From positions 408,543 through 472,542 of the forward strand of contig SJOL01007090.1 of NCBI GenBank assembly GCA_004794785.1: a stretch of DNA of 64,000 nucleotides. The letters are read 5' to 3'. Origin of the DNA: Opisthorchis felineus. Lineage: Eukaryota; Platyhelminthes; Trematoda; Opisthorchiida; Opisthorchiidae. Made by a program: the position numbers and the translations under genes. Positions within the stretch are counted from its first letter, which is position 1, and the number at the start of each line of letters is the position of its first letter. The notes beneath the pieces are model-generated. The model made no database searches. It was not told the origin of the DNA and worked only from the letters and a program-made list of their open reading frames with translations. This document shows positions 47,151 through 58,683 of the stretch, piece after piece.

Positions 47151-47165
47151 AGTAGTGTTCCTTCA

Positions 47166-50100
47166 AGAAAAAAAGACGTCCTTATATTACAACCAAAGAC
47201 GAGTACACTGTTTGAGAAACCCATAATAGTCCAGTTTCTGTGCTTTATTCCCACCAATTGGACTATGATAGTGAACCATTCAAACGCACTGTGCTGTGCG
47301 CATATCGGAAGCAAAGTTATCGCTCAAATTAAAGAGAGTTCAAAGATGTGGCGAATCGGTGTACCAGCTGTGCTTACGACGTGAAGTGGTAGTCCACGAG
47401 TAAATCTGATCCACCGACATGGGGCATTTCAACTGCGATGTTTTATTTTATAGATTGAGTCGGCCGTTTTTGTAAACAGAGATGTTTCCTTTTCGGAAAA
47501 GTTTGTGAATAACCTGTATATTTATTGCTGGGCAACGTTTCGCTTTGACACAAAAGCTCCAACAGGCCAAGTGACTAGGTTACGAGGTTGGTCGAGATTT
47601 AAGGCGGAAGGAGAACTAACCATCTAAGAGATGTTTCCCCTTGTTCCCGTTTTTGGGGTTTGTTTCATCGAAAGGGAATGGTAACCGAAAAAACCGAAAG
47701 CTACCTTCCCAATGGACGTATTTCCTCTTGGGCGGCCCCTCAAACGGAGGGCATCAACTTTTTGTGGTAGGAAACCAAACTTGCAATTATTAGGGCACGA
47801 CCTCATTTGACTTACACGCGGTGAAAAAACTTGATGCAGCGGAAAAATTGTAGTGCCATCAATGCTCTCACCACAACTCAACTTCTTGTGATAAAAAAAC
47901 GTCCCGTTCCATTGACGGGTTGTACAGCTTGGATAAAAAACATGCGATCCTACAAACCTGTCGCGATTATATACTGTTTAGTGTTACGAAGTGGCTTTGG
48001 ATAGATAAATCTAATCTAATAATCTAAATAAAACATACTCCGTACAACCGCCTATCGTTAGCGCAGCAATAACGGATGCCACAAGATATAGACGTTTCTG
48101 AAATATGGTGAAAGCATCACAGTACAGAAGGTCTACTTAAAGTAGTATCCAGGAGAAGAAAGTTGAATCGGACGCTCCCCAAGTTCAAGTCCTGTTGGTC
48201 ATCAGTAGAATCAGGTCAATCGCACAAATGACTAGGTAATTGGCTTGAAGAGATGGAACGATAAGTTTCTTCGTCTTTCTTCAAATATCTAGTAACTAGG
48301 CAAGCTTACGTTCGCTAGTCCCCGGTCTGGTCTGGCCTGTGTGGTAGATGGTCAGAACCAGTTCAGCAAATATTCATCTTTTCTTTCAAGTGAAGGTTTC
48401 GACACAATCGGATAAGAATGTACATATTTGAAAGCATTTTAGTTGGTTGACATTGTCAGGCGACCTTAGAAGTGTCACTCTGATGGCTGTTGGTCTATTG
48501 CATCATGTAGTCAAAACCATCTATCTAAGATAAGCAATTTGAGTTGGAACGAATTCCGCCGCATTCCGTGCTCATCGCCTCAAATTTGAAACCATCAATG
48601 TAAAGGACTGGATGCCCCCAACATTTGAGAGACTAGTGCTTTCGGTGTTTGAATTTATGGCGAATCGATAAATCCGCTCAGGTATCATTGATCGCATGTT
48701 GTTTAGTCGAAGCTCAGCGTTGCATCGTTAGTTCATATCGCCCGCCAGACAATTATGTTTACTGAGGTAATGACTATCACAAACGTGTCAGTCAAACATA
48801 TCCCATTCACATCTTTTAGCGATGGCGCCACTTCGATACGGAGCTGTCATGCAACTCGGAGGAAATACGAGAGCATGGATGTAGCTGTGCTGCTCGTGTG
48901 TAGACAGGTATGGGCTAGAAATAGGAGACGTGTAAACTTAATCCTTGGAATTTCTTGATAATATGTGTCTCAGCATAAGAAGGTTATTTCTATGACAGTA
49001 CCCTAATGACTGACGACAGACATAGGTGCAATCGTTTCCATGGTGAACTCTAACAGTACGGTCATTCATCATGTCAACGTCATCAGTAAAACAATTGCTA
49101 ACTTCGAATTGCGGGCCAAATGAACTTAATATCGATCTTATGTCTCAAAATGCCTCTTTTTGGATGTTTTACTTCAGTATAGGAATAGTAGCGCAGCTAA
49201 AAACCTTACTTTCCGAAATCGCTGAAAAGACTATAAGGTAGCAGTTTACATATACAACCACTCTAACTTGGTACTTGTAAATTTGCATTTGGAATGTGCG
49301 TTATTTATCAGAAATGAAAGTATATTTACTGAATTTAGACCGAAATTGGCAGCCAATTTGAATTTATCTCCGACGATGTCCTCCCCAGATGTAAACAACG
49401 GAACAGTGGACAGCTGTTCCTCTTATCGAGGCCTGCCAGCAGAGTGTGCATTCGGTTGAGAACCAAGGTACGATAGTTCCTCATGAGCACGACTCCGAAG
49501 ACTCAGTGCAGTAGTCTATCATGCCGCCATGACCGCCTCGGTCTCTTTGAGGAAATAAACCTCAGAGGTTCCGGCTTTATCTTGCTATCATCCTCTATCA
49601 GTTCATAGACTAATTAGGCCAGTTTTCAAAGGAATAACTGAGCAGTTTGATGACACACGCCTTTCTTTTGGGCTGAGCCAAAAACTGAGGTGATTTTGGG
49701 AATCTTCAATCAAGCTCGCTAGAACATCAGTTGCACTACGAGGCCAGGATGTCAGAAACGGAGTAAAATTTTGAATGACTTGTAAATGTGGGGACCAAAA
49801 GGCTTTATTCAGTGGACAGCATAAGTAAAGGGTGGGATTTGCAGCCTTTCCATTCTCAAATCTTCGTTCCATTACAACAGAGGAGGAATATCATGCGATT
49901 TTTAAAAGCAGTGCAGTAATAACCTGCTCAAAGGACACTGTAGAACTACAATCCACGTTTTCCACTTTACACTCCAAGAACTAGTAGACAGTGTTTTCTT
50001 TGAGAATGGCCGCTGCATCCAGTTTGTGAGGAACTTATAAAGCCGAAAGCACTGACAGCTGAAAAAACACATCTGTTGCAGGCTATTCTTGAAAGAAAAT

Positions 50101-50299
50101 TCTGTAGCCGAAATGGCACGTGGAAGACCTGACGAGGCGCTGTGGACAATCGGGAAACAGTAAATTTAGGGGTTATAGTCCGATGGAAGCCTACTGACAT
50201 AATAGGTCGCGACCGGTTGGACGCCAAACATTGGTGGTTCGACGGATGATTGTGGGATAGGAACCGAGAACATTGCCCAGTTTGGTTAACTCATGGAAT
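47166..50299. other. No assigned gene; weak candidates only
   Basis: A possible exon at about 48818-48907 (+, acceptor CACATCTTTTAG, donor ACAG/GTATGG) and an open frame ending at 49459 after the acceptor-like TTATTTATCAG are noted. A GTTCAAGTCC near 48190 resembles a B box but has no partner A box. None is assigned. Confidence 0.25.
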
Positions 50300-50515
50300 A
50301 AAAATGAGTTTTCAGCAACCTTATGAGTAGCGCATTACGTCTATACAATGTATCGCGATATCTCTGATATCATACCAACCGAAACATGAGGCGGTCTGGT
50401 GCAGCACATTCAGCTGCTTTAGAACATCATAAACGAGAGATTCAGCTGGGTTCCAGGTAAGCCACCCGTCAAAACCAAATTGGTATGTAAATGAGTGTAT
50501 TTTGCAAAAATGATT
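50300..50515 (+). repeat. Hammerhead repeat copy without ribozyme core
   Basis: Begins inside the ribozyme 3' stem (GAGTTTTCAGCAACCTTATG, 50306-50325) and continues through B (GATATCTCTGATATCATACC, GTGCAGCACATTCAGCTG) and A (AACGAGAGATTCAGCTGGG). The core itself is absent. It is among the copies closest to the apparent B and A consensus. Confidence 0.75.
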
Positions 50516-51994
50516 TCAGTTCATGACACTGCCCTTCCTGTGGTCCCATCATGTTGCTCTGCCTCCTGAAGCTTTCTGGACTGATGTAATGCAACCCACC
50601 TGATCACTCCAGCTTTACGCAAACTCGATCATTTGTTTACCAGATGATGTCCATACGGATGCACATACCTGAAGTCTCTGGACGGGCACAATTAGCACGG
50701 ATGTTGGTGCTCAACTAGCTGACATCGAATGCAATCAGAGCAGAGTCGCCCTTGCTATGTACCTCTTGACAACACCCACGCTGTTGAACGTTTGCGTAAA
50801 CTCCAGTTAATCACCTTACTTCTCTCCTAATTACTGCTTTCGCATGCGGTGCTGTTCAGTAATCCGTCAGACTGACGGTTATCCTATTCAGCTGACTGCA
50901 GGGAAAAGGGGTGTGGAGATCAATCAGGAGCATCGCGCTACCTACCATTGGATGGATATATGTGGCGCGGTGACATTTTACGTCAATCGACAGGCCTACT
51001 TATTTTTTACAAGCTGGAATTTTGTCTTACTTGGACGGACGATAAACTCTGCAATCTGTCGGTTTGGGATTAGGTAGCGGGAGCGTTTGTGGAACCTTAT
51101 TGGTCACATTATTAAACTATTTGGACTGGAAACTGCCAACTAAAAAGCCGATGCTTCTCACTTCCATTCACTTATAAGGGCATTCACGTAAAAAACTCTT
51201 GCTAAAATATAGATCCCTTCATTTTTTCCTCCACTATCTTGCTTCTATCGCCTGAGCCTGTAATGTGTTGATCTTTTCCGAATTAAACGGGACAAGCTGC
51301 TGCCCCTACCCAAGTCCAACCATCGACACTCACACTTCCACAGCTTATCAGTATACTCCTTTTCGATATGGCTGAAGTAGGATGTATGATATTATCAGAT
51401 CGTTAGCCAGACCAGGGTAGCAAAGATGTGTGATGCCGGCTGAATAAACTGAATAAACCAGCCGGGGGCCATCAAAGCCTATCCACTTTCATGGCTAAAT
51501 CTCCACACGATCCATATTCATCTTACCTTTAAATGCATTTGCCCCACCCTTTCATTTGATATCCAGTCTTACCCATTCTATTCTCAGACGTGGGAAAGCT
51601 CAGTTGTTCGCTCTTTCAGCTCACGTTCAACCGTCCCTTGTAATGACATTCCTGTTCCCAAAGTATTATCTCGACCAGGATCATATGTTTGGGAAGCAAA
51701 TTTTTCGCGGCTTATTGTCAGCCGGCTCCAGATCATTTGATAACCACTACTATTGGAGGCGACCGGAGCATGAGTTCGACCGGGTAAGGGTTTGTCCTAC
51801 AAGGTCTCGGGGATCTTAAGGATTATTTCTTTCCAAGTACCCAGGTATGTTTTGAAGTTTAATGAAACTAGAATATTGGCCTTCAATTCATCAAAGACAT
51901 ACACGGAGGTGGCCTGATTTTTTGCTTGAAGGAACCACTAATTGAAAGTTTGATCAGCGTTTATCTCACGTCGACCTTCAGCAAGGAGTATGAA
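50516..51994. other. No recognisable feature
   Basis: Frames up to 87 codons with no motif. Nothing supported. Confidence 0.35.
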
Positions 51995-52090
51995 AGTATA
52001 TCTGGGTGAGATTCGACCCCATCAGTCAACACTTCGAAAATGGGCCTTGTCAATTGCTAGGCTGCTAACCAGGTCCAGTCGGTCAGTCTT
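51995..52090 (-). repeat. tRNA-like relic (SINE head or pseudogene)
   Basis: On the minus strand TGGACCTGGTTAGCAGCC resembles an A box and GGGGTCGAATCTC a B box, about 45 nt apart, as in tRNAs with a long variable arm. The anticodon arm is not convincing. The flanks are unlike the ribozyme SINE. Confidence 0.4.
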
Positions 52091-52108
52091 TTTTGCGAAA
52101 CAGGCATC

Positions 52109-52336
52109 ATGGCTGTTGACAATCAGCTAGCGAACACTAACTCAACCGAAACCATGTTTCTACCAACCTCTTTTGTGTTACGACGTTGTTCGTTGTTCTC
52201 CGGTGTTATCATCATGCCATCAGTATCATCTCACCATTCCGATCAAGTAGATGCAGTACTCACCTCTGGGTGCACATCAGCTGTGAATTTTCGTGATATC
52301 TTCAAACTCTGTCACAGGGAGTTTTTATCCTACTAG
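52109..52336 (+). CDS. ATG-initiated 75-codon ORF, doubtful
   Basis: Opens with a true ATG, directly beside the tRNA-like relic on the other strand, and ends at TAG. It is rich in Ser and Thr with a short hydrophobic stretch. No family, no introns and no poly-A signal were recognised. Listed because it is one of the few genuine ATG frames with balanced composition, but it may be chance. Confidence 0.15.
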   Translation: MAVDNQLANTNSTETMFLPTSFVLRRCSLFSGVIIMPSVSSHHSDQVDAVLTSGCTSAVNFRDIFKLCHREFLSY

Positions 52337-52609
52337 GTTCTTGTTGTTAAGCATACGGGGGTCCGCTCAGCAGACGCGTTATTTTGGTGTAAAATATTTT
52401 TTTAAAAACTGATAAAGTTACTATGTATCGCTCACGGGACGTCATACTAATACCGAAGATATTGCGTCAGATATAATCAATGCAAGAAACTCAGTGGTCA
52501 GGACCATGTGCAGCTTATTTGCATAAGTTATGGCACAGTAATAGACCTAAACCATCGTGCGTTGAAAGTCACTGTGATGGCCACGTTGTTTGCTTGAACC
52601 ATCCACGAA
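52337..52609. other. No recognisable feature
   Basis: AT-rich; nothing seen. Confidence 0.4.
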
Positions 52610-52905
52610 AAATATGCTCCAATATCTCGAATGTCATACCAACTAAAACGTGATACGGCCTTTGTGCAGCACATTCAGTCGAAGAGTAATATCACAAGTG
52701 ATAGATTTATATGGGATTTAGTTGAGTCTCCTGTCAAAACCAGATTGTTATGCAGATGAGGTATTTCAAGAATTTCGCACAATTTGGGTTCAAGCGCAAC
52801 ATAACTTTAGCGGAAGTATGGAGACCGAATCTGTCTGATGAGCGCCAAGAAACCGGTCTTGTGCTGTCGCGGTTTTCAGTAAGCTTATAAGTAGTGTTAT
52901 AAGTA
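52610..52905 (+). repeat. Hammerhead repeat, B-A-ribozyme, stem II deleted
   Basis: B (CCAATATCTCGAATGTCATA, GTGCAGCACATTCAG), then A (GAGTCTCCTGTCAAAACCAG), then a ribozyme unit (52800-52890). The core reads CTGATGAGCGCCAAGAAACC, in which about seven bases of stem II have been deleted so that CTGATGA and GAAA are too close. CCGGTC is kept. The 3' end TTATAAGTAGTG is duplicated. Confidence 0.72.
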
Positions 52906-53319
52906 GTGTCCTGGTCTGACGCGACAGCCGGTGTCCGACAATCATGGTGCTGTTTGACCGAATTACGTGAAGTCATGCAGAGATGATTATAACATGGTCA
53001 TATAGAACATTGGGATTGTATCCCTCACTAAGAGTCCCACCAGTAACTCCATAAGCTATGCGCATCGGGACAGCGTAGCTGGAGCATTGTATTGTTTCTG
53101 TGGACCGAAGTCAAAGCTGAGCGAATTCAGATGCAGGTAGTAAGTAACTTGTTCAAAGGAAATGAAAGCAATATTGAAACGTTTGAATGTTTCAAGGCAT
53201 AGTCCTTGTGTTATTTTTTTCGTCTGGTCAGAAGTGTGCATGTTCACCAGCGGCGTTGGAATTGCTACAGTTATTTCGTCCCCCAATAAAATATTTGGTT
53301 TCTTGTTGTAAAGTTGTTT
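52906..53319. other. No recognisable feature
   Basis: Nothing supported; spacer between two ribozyme repeats. Confidence 0.4.
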
Positions 53320-53530
53320 TGATTTGGACGTAATACATTACTCACAAGGTTGCTGAGAACTCTTTGACAATCCACGACCGGTTTTGCCCTTCTCGGGGCC
53401 CATGAAGTAGGTGCAGTCCCTGAGTTTTTGTCAACCTTTTGTTCAAATTAAATATAAACGAGAGATTCAGCTGGGTTCCAGGTGAGATGTCCGTCAAAAC
53501 CAAACTGATATGCAAATGCGTTGATTTACT
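53320..53530 (-). repeat. Hammerhead repeat joined to inverted A module
   Basis: A minus ribozyme unit (53342-53440) with CTGATGA degraded to TTCATGG and GAAA to CAAA; ACCGGTCGTGG is retained. It is followed directly at about 53455 by plus-oriented A (AACGAGAGATTCAGCTGGG, TCAAAACCAAACTGATATGC). The same topology as 46775-46968 read in reverse. Confidence 0.75.
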
Positions 53531-54894
53531 TTCAAAATTTGCTTTAAAAGACAGTTTATCCTTGATGGGAATCAACGGAACTTCGGATGGATGTCAAGCC
53601 TGTAACCTTTGCCAGACGTGTCAAGTTTAGGAGAAGCTCAGCGACAATGTGACTTCGTGCTCATTATGATTCATTAGGTGATTGCAGGAGGATCCCGTAG
53701 TTGGATGTTCAAGGCGTTTGATCACACAACGATGAGTCGCTGACCAGTTTACACAGCTTAGGGATTTGTTTTAAGTATGGCAACTGGTTTAACCAACCAC
53801 TGATTTATCTGGCTACTCGTTAACAGTAAGGTTGTCCCAGTTTCTATAACATTTCAAATTTGAGTGAAGGAATTATAAATTCAAGATTAATCACATCAAA
53901 ACCAGGAAAGCCGATTTTACTGCTGTTAGCCATGGAACGCCGAATGGTTCTCACCATGTAAAACAAGCCATTTGGATGAGTGAGGTTCAAATGTTTTCTT
54001 TCAGAGAGTGATGCACACAGCACCACTGCATGAGAGTGGGGCCACAAACAAGGTATTGCTGTACAGTCACGCCAATTTAACTGTTATCTGATTGCGACTG
54101 AATATTGCCCAAGCGTTCACCATCAGTGGAAACGTCTACTTGGCAGTTATCCTAGACAGGACAAAACAAGAAAGCACGTGCTCGTTGGGTCAACCGATGA
54201 CGCGTACATTGTGAAGCCAGAAATGGATTATATAACTGCAGGATTGCTAACCTGTACGTCTGTACTCCCAATGGCAACGAATGTACGTCCATATCAGTTG
54301 AAAGCGTGTAGACGTGCTGGACAAGGCGGAGACACAGAGCAAACTTACTCAAACCGAGTTGGAGTGGCCGAATAGCGCGATTAGCGAGTTTAGTGGTGGC
54401 ACTGAGGATTAGATACGTACTTTGCTTTGCTAGCGTTAAATAACTGAATAGATGCACGACCACGCAAACTTCCAGAACAACAATCGCGACAACGGGATGG
54501 GTTAGTTACTTAAGCCCGAATCGATGTCCTCACAATTGTGGCGCTGTTTGATCGAAGTTCGCTAATTCACGCAGAGCTGATCGTAAAATAGTTATGCGGT
54601 ACATACTGCATTCCACTTGGCCCTGAAGTGCAGAAGTACGTAGCCAGAGAATTTTGGGCAAATGTGACGGGACTATTGTTTCTAAGCGGGGTGATTGCCA
54701 GGGCATTTCTTCATCAGCTGCCCGTACCCTCAGCGTTCAGTAGGAGATTGTTGCACTCTAAGATCACCGGTCTACTGCGTGTATGTGCTGCACGTGACCT
54801 AATTAGTTCGCTTCATCTGCTGAATGATGTATTCCCCGTTCGTTGTCTGCACTGCCTGCTGCTGTGTTGTACACAGACCGCCTCGTGTTTCAGT
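53531..54894. other. No supported gene
   Basis: Frames at 54152-54463 (-) and 54628-54897 (+) are open, without motif. Nothing else is seen. Confidence 0.3.
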
Positions 54895-55200
54895 TAGCAC
54901 GACAATCGAGATATCAAAGTATATTTTCTTACAGGTTTTTGAAAACTCTTTGACAGTCCACAGTTGGTTTTGTCCTTCTTGGGGCTCATCAGATAGGCAC
55001 ATCCTCTAAGCTTCCGTCAACTTTATGTAAAAATTGCACCCAAATTGCATGAAATTCCCGAAAGAGACTCACTTGCACACCAGTTTGCAACAGATTCAGT
55101 TGAAGATTAAAACAAACGAGAGATTTAGTCGGGATTCACTTGAGCCCCCGTATAAACCAAATTGATGTGCAAATGAGTGTATTTCACCAAAACTTTCGGG
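54895..55200 (-). repeat. Hammerhead repeat with fold-back A modules
   Basis: A piece of minus B (GACAATCGAGATATC), a minus ribozyme unit (54931-55027), minus A (about 55030-55085), then plus A from about 55110 (AACGAGAGATTTAGTCGGG). CTGATGA is intact, but GAAA reads CAAA and the stem III/cleavage block has become ACCAACTGTGG. Predicted inactive. Confidence 0.72.
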
Positions 55201-58200
55201 TGCTCGACTGACTAGTGAAATGTCATTCCAAAAAGTCAACGTGAACAAAGTTTCTTAAATTCCAACCCACACAAAACAACCTAAACATGCACCGAACGGC
55301 ACTGCTCGGTGTGCATGCGTCTTCATCTTCTTAGCTAAGGACTTTGCGCACACAATAACGCAAATTAGGTAACTCTGTTTCGCATCTCACTGTGAACTGG
55401 TTGACTAAACCAACTGATGCGATCACAGAGAGCAGTCAGATGATACCCACGCACTTTTAACATACTTCAAGGCAAATTAAAGTGTATCTGGTTCATGCTT
55501 TGAACCAGGTTTGCGACATGCGGCTGAAAACTGATACAAATGACACAGGTTATCCAAGTTGAAGATGGTTGATTGTATTGCCATAGTTGGCAAGGAAAAA
55601 ATTTTCCTTAATGTAGATGGACCAGATGGATGGAAAGAGTCTATCGTCAAATCTTTCCTTCGTACTGATCTGGTGTTCCAACAAAAGTTTGTCATATACG
55701 TTCCCCTTTTGGTGTGGACTTTGACGGAAGGAGACTTACTCCACTGTACGGCTGAAGGAATGCAATGCGCATGGGCCTAACTATCAAATCAATCAAGTTC
55801 ATGGATTTTATACACGGCAGGGGTACTACCTTTGCCCCAAAACGGGTGACTGAATCAAAAGGATACTGGAAGAGCTGTTTCCGGTTATTTGACAAGCTGC
55901 TTACTGGTGAATAGCTCGCAGTAACTCTCGCAAGTAATGGTAGTTTACGTAGAGTATGTTTGCTCAGGTAAGTCAACATACATGCAGCGATAATCCACGT
56001 GAACTGTGGCTACACCCAGACCAGGTATAATAAGGCTATCGAGTCATTGAAGAATGCCGTGTCTGTCTGACAGGAGGTGCTTTTCAATCTATGTGAGCTT
56101 TCAGAGATGCGCTGATTAAGGTCAATACCAGTTCGTGCAGTCAATCGTCAAGAGATGCAGTTTTTGATGGTGTTCGTTTGTAGTACTTTATAAAATCCTT
56201 AGAGGTTTATTTGCGACGTTGCTCATCTAGACATCACAAGTCTATTTACCGTTAGCACAAGGTTCCGATATAAAAAATGACACTTATGGTGATTTTTCTG
56301 CTATATCTAACTTCAAGTAATAAAGTCAAATTTAAAAGACAATCGTGACGCAAGATTTAGTGCACCCACATCATACTCTGCTGCACATTAACTGTCTCGA
56401 GGCCCATACGGATGCGTTTTCTAAACTCATGGTTGATTATCTCCATCACAAACAATAGCCCCTCTCCACATTTAACTTAAATTTCTGCGTTCATAGACTT
56501 CTAAGTTATGGTGGATGAGTTCAAGTAAACAACCCGTCCAATTGCTCCAGGTCGTAATTCTGCGACCGATGTAGCCGTGTGGCCATTTCATCATTAGTAC
56601 GACAAATTTGGCAATGGCAATGCACGATATACACCTGATCTCCGGTGCCCAACTAGCCAAAATGAAATTCGCACTGGCTTTAGTCGGACAACTCGACTGA
56701 GGTTAGGAATAGATGCTCAGTGTCCCCGCTCTGTGAACCACGAGTATATGTTTCTCGCTGATATGGACTTTCATTTGTTGCCTCTCTGAGTACAGCCCTA
56801 CAATACATCAACCAAGTAGTCAAACGATCTGTTGTTTGTCTTCTCATTTTATGCACCATCGCTTGATCTAGCGAGCATGTGATTCCTTGTTGTGTTCGAT
56901 CTAGGATAACCGCCTGGCAAACAGTCCTCATTCACGACCGACGCATTTAGATAGCTCAGTTCGACCGGTGTGGTTGTGCAGTCCTGTCTTGATTTCTGAT
57001 CCCACTGGCTTCCCTACCCTCATTCGATTGCAATGTGTGCCTTGCCCTCGAAAACAAAACGGCTAAACATCATTCCAGTGGTTTGTTCTAAATGATAAGA
57101 ACGGATCCATGAACCATACGTGATTGGGTTTCCTGCGCTTCGCCTTATTATTTCTGCCCTTTAGCCAACCACTTTTGCTCTTGGAATTTTGCGTCCTTCA
57201 ACTGATTTTTGAATGTTGTGAGGAGTTTGTAGCAGTGGCACGGGGGCTGTTGCTCCTCTAACGGCTTTTTCTACACCACTGACCTTGACCTCGAAGTCGA
57301 TACCGGAATAGATACATTATGCTTCCCAGGACCTACGACAAGGTTAACATGCCCTCATTCTCCCTGCATGCAGCAAACGTGCATAGTTAATCTTTCGGAA
57401 AGCAATCACGTACGTCCAATATCGCACTCGAACCCCAGTTCCGATTAATTTTCGTGGCTGCCAATTTCCAGCTACTTATTCATGGTATCGACTGGGTACA
57501 TACTTTGAGCCGTTTCTTGATGATGCAACCTGAATGACCGCAAATGGGGTTTTAGTTGACATCATTGTGCCAGTCCGGACTGTGCATATTCAGGACATCA
57601 CGCTGTTTGGTATGCTGCTGTGTTGTCGGACTTCTTGGCTGACTAGTGTGTTGGTGAATACTCAATCTTCCACTCAGCGGAGAGAGACAGAAAGAGAATC
57701 CAGACCGACCCGGGACGGGAGCAGCTTGCGTGGACAAGTGACAAAGGCTGAAATGGTGTACATCTTGTGAGCAAAGCAGCACGACAACCAATGGTGTAGT
57801 GTAAACAGGGTCATCTGCAGACGTCTGGTGCGGTACAGCAGGCGAATGTAAGAAAAAGGGGAATACACACACGCACAGCGTTCACACGAGTGCACTTAGA
57901 AGACTACTGCACACGGGAAGCCCACAAGACATCCGTGTGTGCTCTAAAACGTATCTGTTACGTGCGTATCGCGAAGTGCCCATTACGAAAGAAGTCCGAA
58001 GATCGTTGTCAGGCCTGTCTGATTTTTTCCGGACTCAGTTTGGTTTGGGTAATGCTACGTAAACCTTTCAGAGCTTCATCGACCATGTGAATCGAAAGTT
58101 ACACCGACGCTATTTTGGTCAGCCTACCACGCGCCAGACTGGCTTTACCAGCCAGTCATGTGAAGGCCGCACAGTAATATGCTGTGGCAAACTGTCAAGT

Positions 58201-58489
58201 CATGAACAAATATGACATATATTGACGGACTAATAAGTGAGGAAACCAAACGAAGGCGTGCATGGCACAAACTGTCTACGCGGGAGCTGGGGAAACAATG
58301 CAGGTCAAATTTTACATGGGGTCCTTTCCGACAAACGGACACCGGATCAATGGTGTCATCGTTGGCCTCACCGTAACCGACGGTTGACCTCGAAACCTTT
58401 ATCACAACCCGACAATAGAACATCCAGCCACGGTATTCCTTCCCCGAATCCGGGCTATGTCTCGTCAATCAACCGTTACCAGCCCTTAC
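55201..58489. other. No supported gene
   Basis: Frames on both strands up to about 107 codons. A frame at 55565 begins MVDCIAIVGKE, which vaguely recalls a longin-type start but does not continue as one. Nothing is assigned. Confidence 0.3.
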
Positions 58490-58683
58490 CTCTGTGTCGT
58501 CGCCTCAATACATTCTAGACTGTCTGATCTGACCGCCGCCTCATCTTGAATGCGTTGTGCGACATTGTCTGTGCCACAGTTAGGTATGTCATGTCGTGAC
58601 GGTGCCCCTCCCGTAATTGCCAGCACATGGAAAAGCAACACTTTGTCGGGCATCATGGTGTCTATTGAAACTCGGCGACATTT
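58490..58683 (-). CDS. Candidate internal exon (minus strand), unknown gene
   Basis: On the minus strand a fully open 194-nt stretch starts after CACTAAG and ends ACACAGAG followed by GTAAGG, a strong donor. It contains RRVSIDTMMPDKVLLFHVL and later RIQDEAAVRSDSLECIEATT, and reads as protein in phase 0. A second open stretch lies upstream (58685-58885), ending near a perfect GTAAGT, but the two do not join in frame. No family is recognised. Confidence 0.3.

Larger units (their letters stand above)
46775..47165 (+). repeat. Hammerhead repeat with inverted A, intact ribozyme and deleted ribozyme
   Basis: Left to right: minus-oriented A (46783-46857), an intact ribozyme unit (46871-46968), a remnant with the end of A (about 47017-47058), and a second ribozyme unit (47059-47150) lacking 11 bp. 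Inverted A followed directly by the ribozyme is the reverse complement of the arrangement at 53320-53530. The junction sequences (AATAAACGGGAGATTC here, ATATAAACGAGAGATTC there) also agree. Confidence 0.78.

Noticed and set aside
48180..48200. B-box-like GTTCAAGTCC
   Set aside because: No A box at a suitable distance and no second copy in the window.
55559..55780. ORF beginning MVDCIAIVGKE, resembling the start of a TRAPPC2L-type longin protein
   Set aside because: Similarity is limited to about ten residues and does not continue.
56472..56931. Minus frames with CISCIAIAKF and YIGRR as a second Penelope endonuclease
   Set aside because: The motif spacing is wrong and neither flank resembles the rest of the domain.
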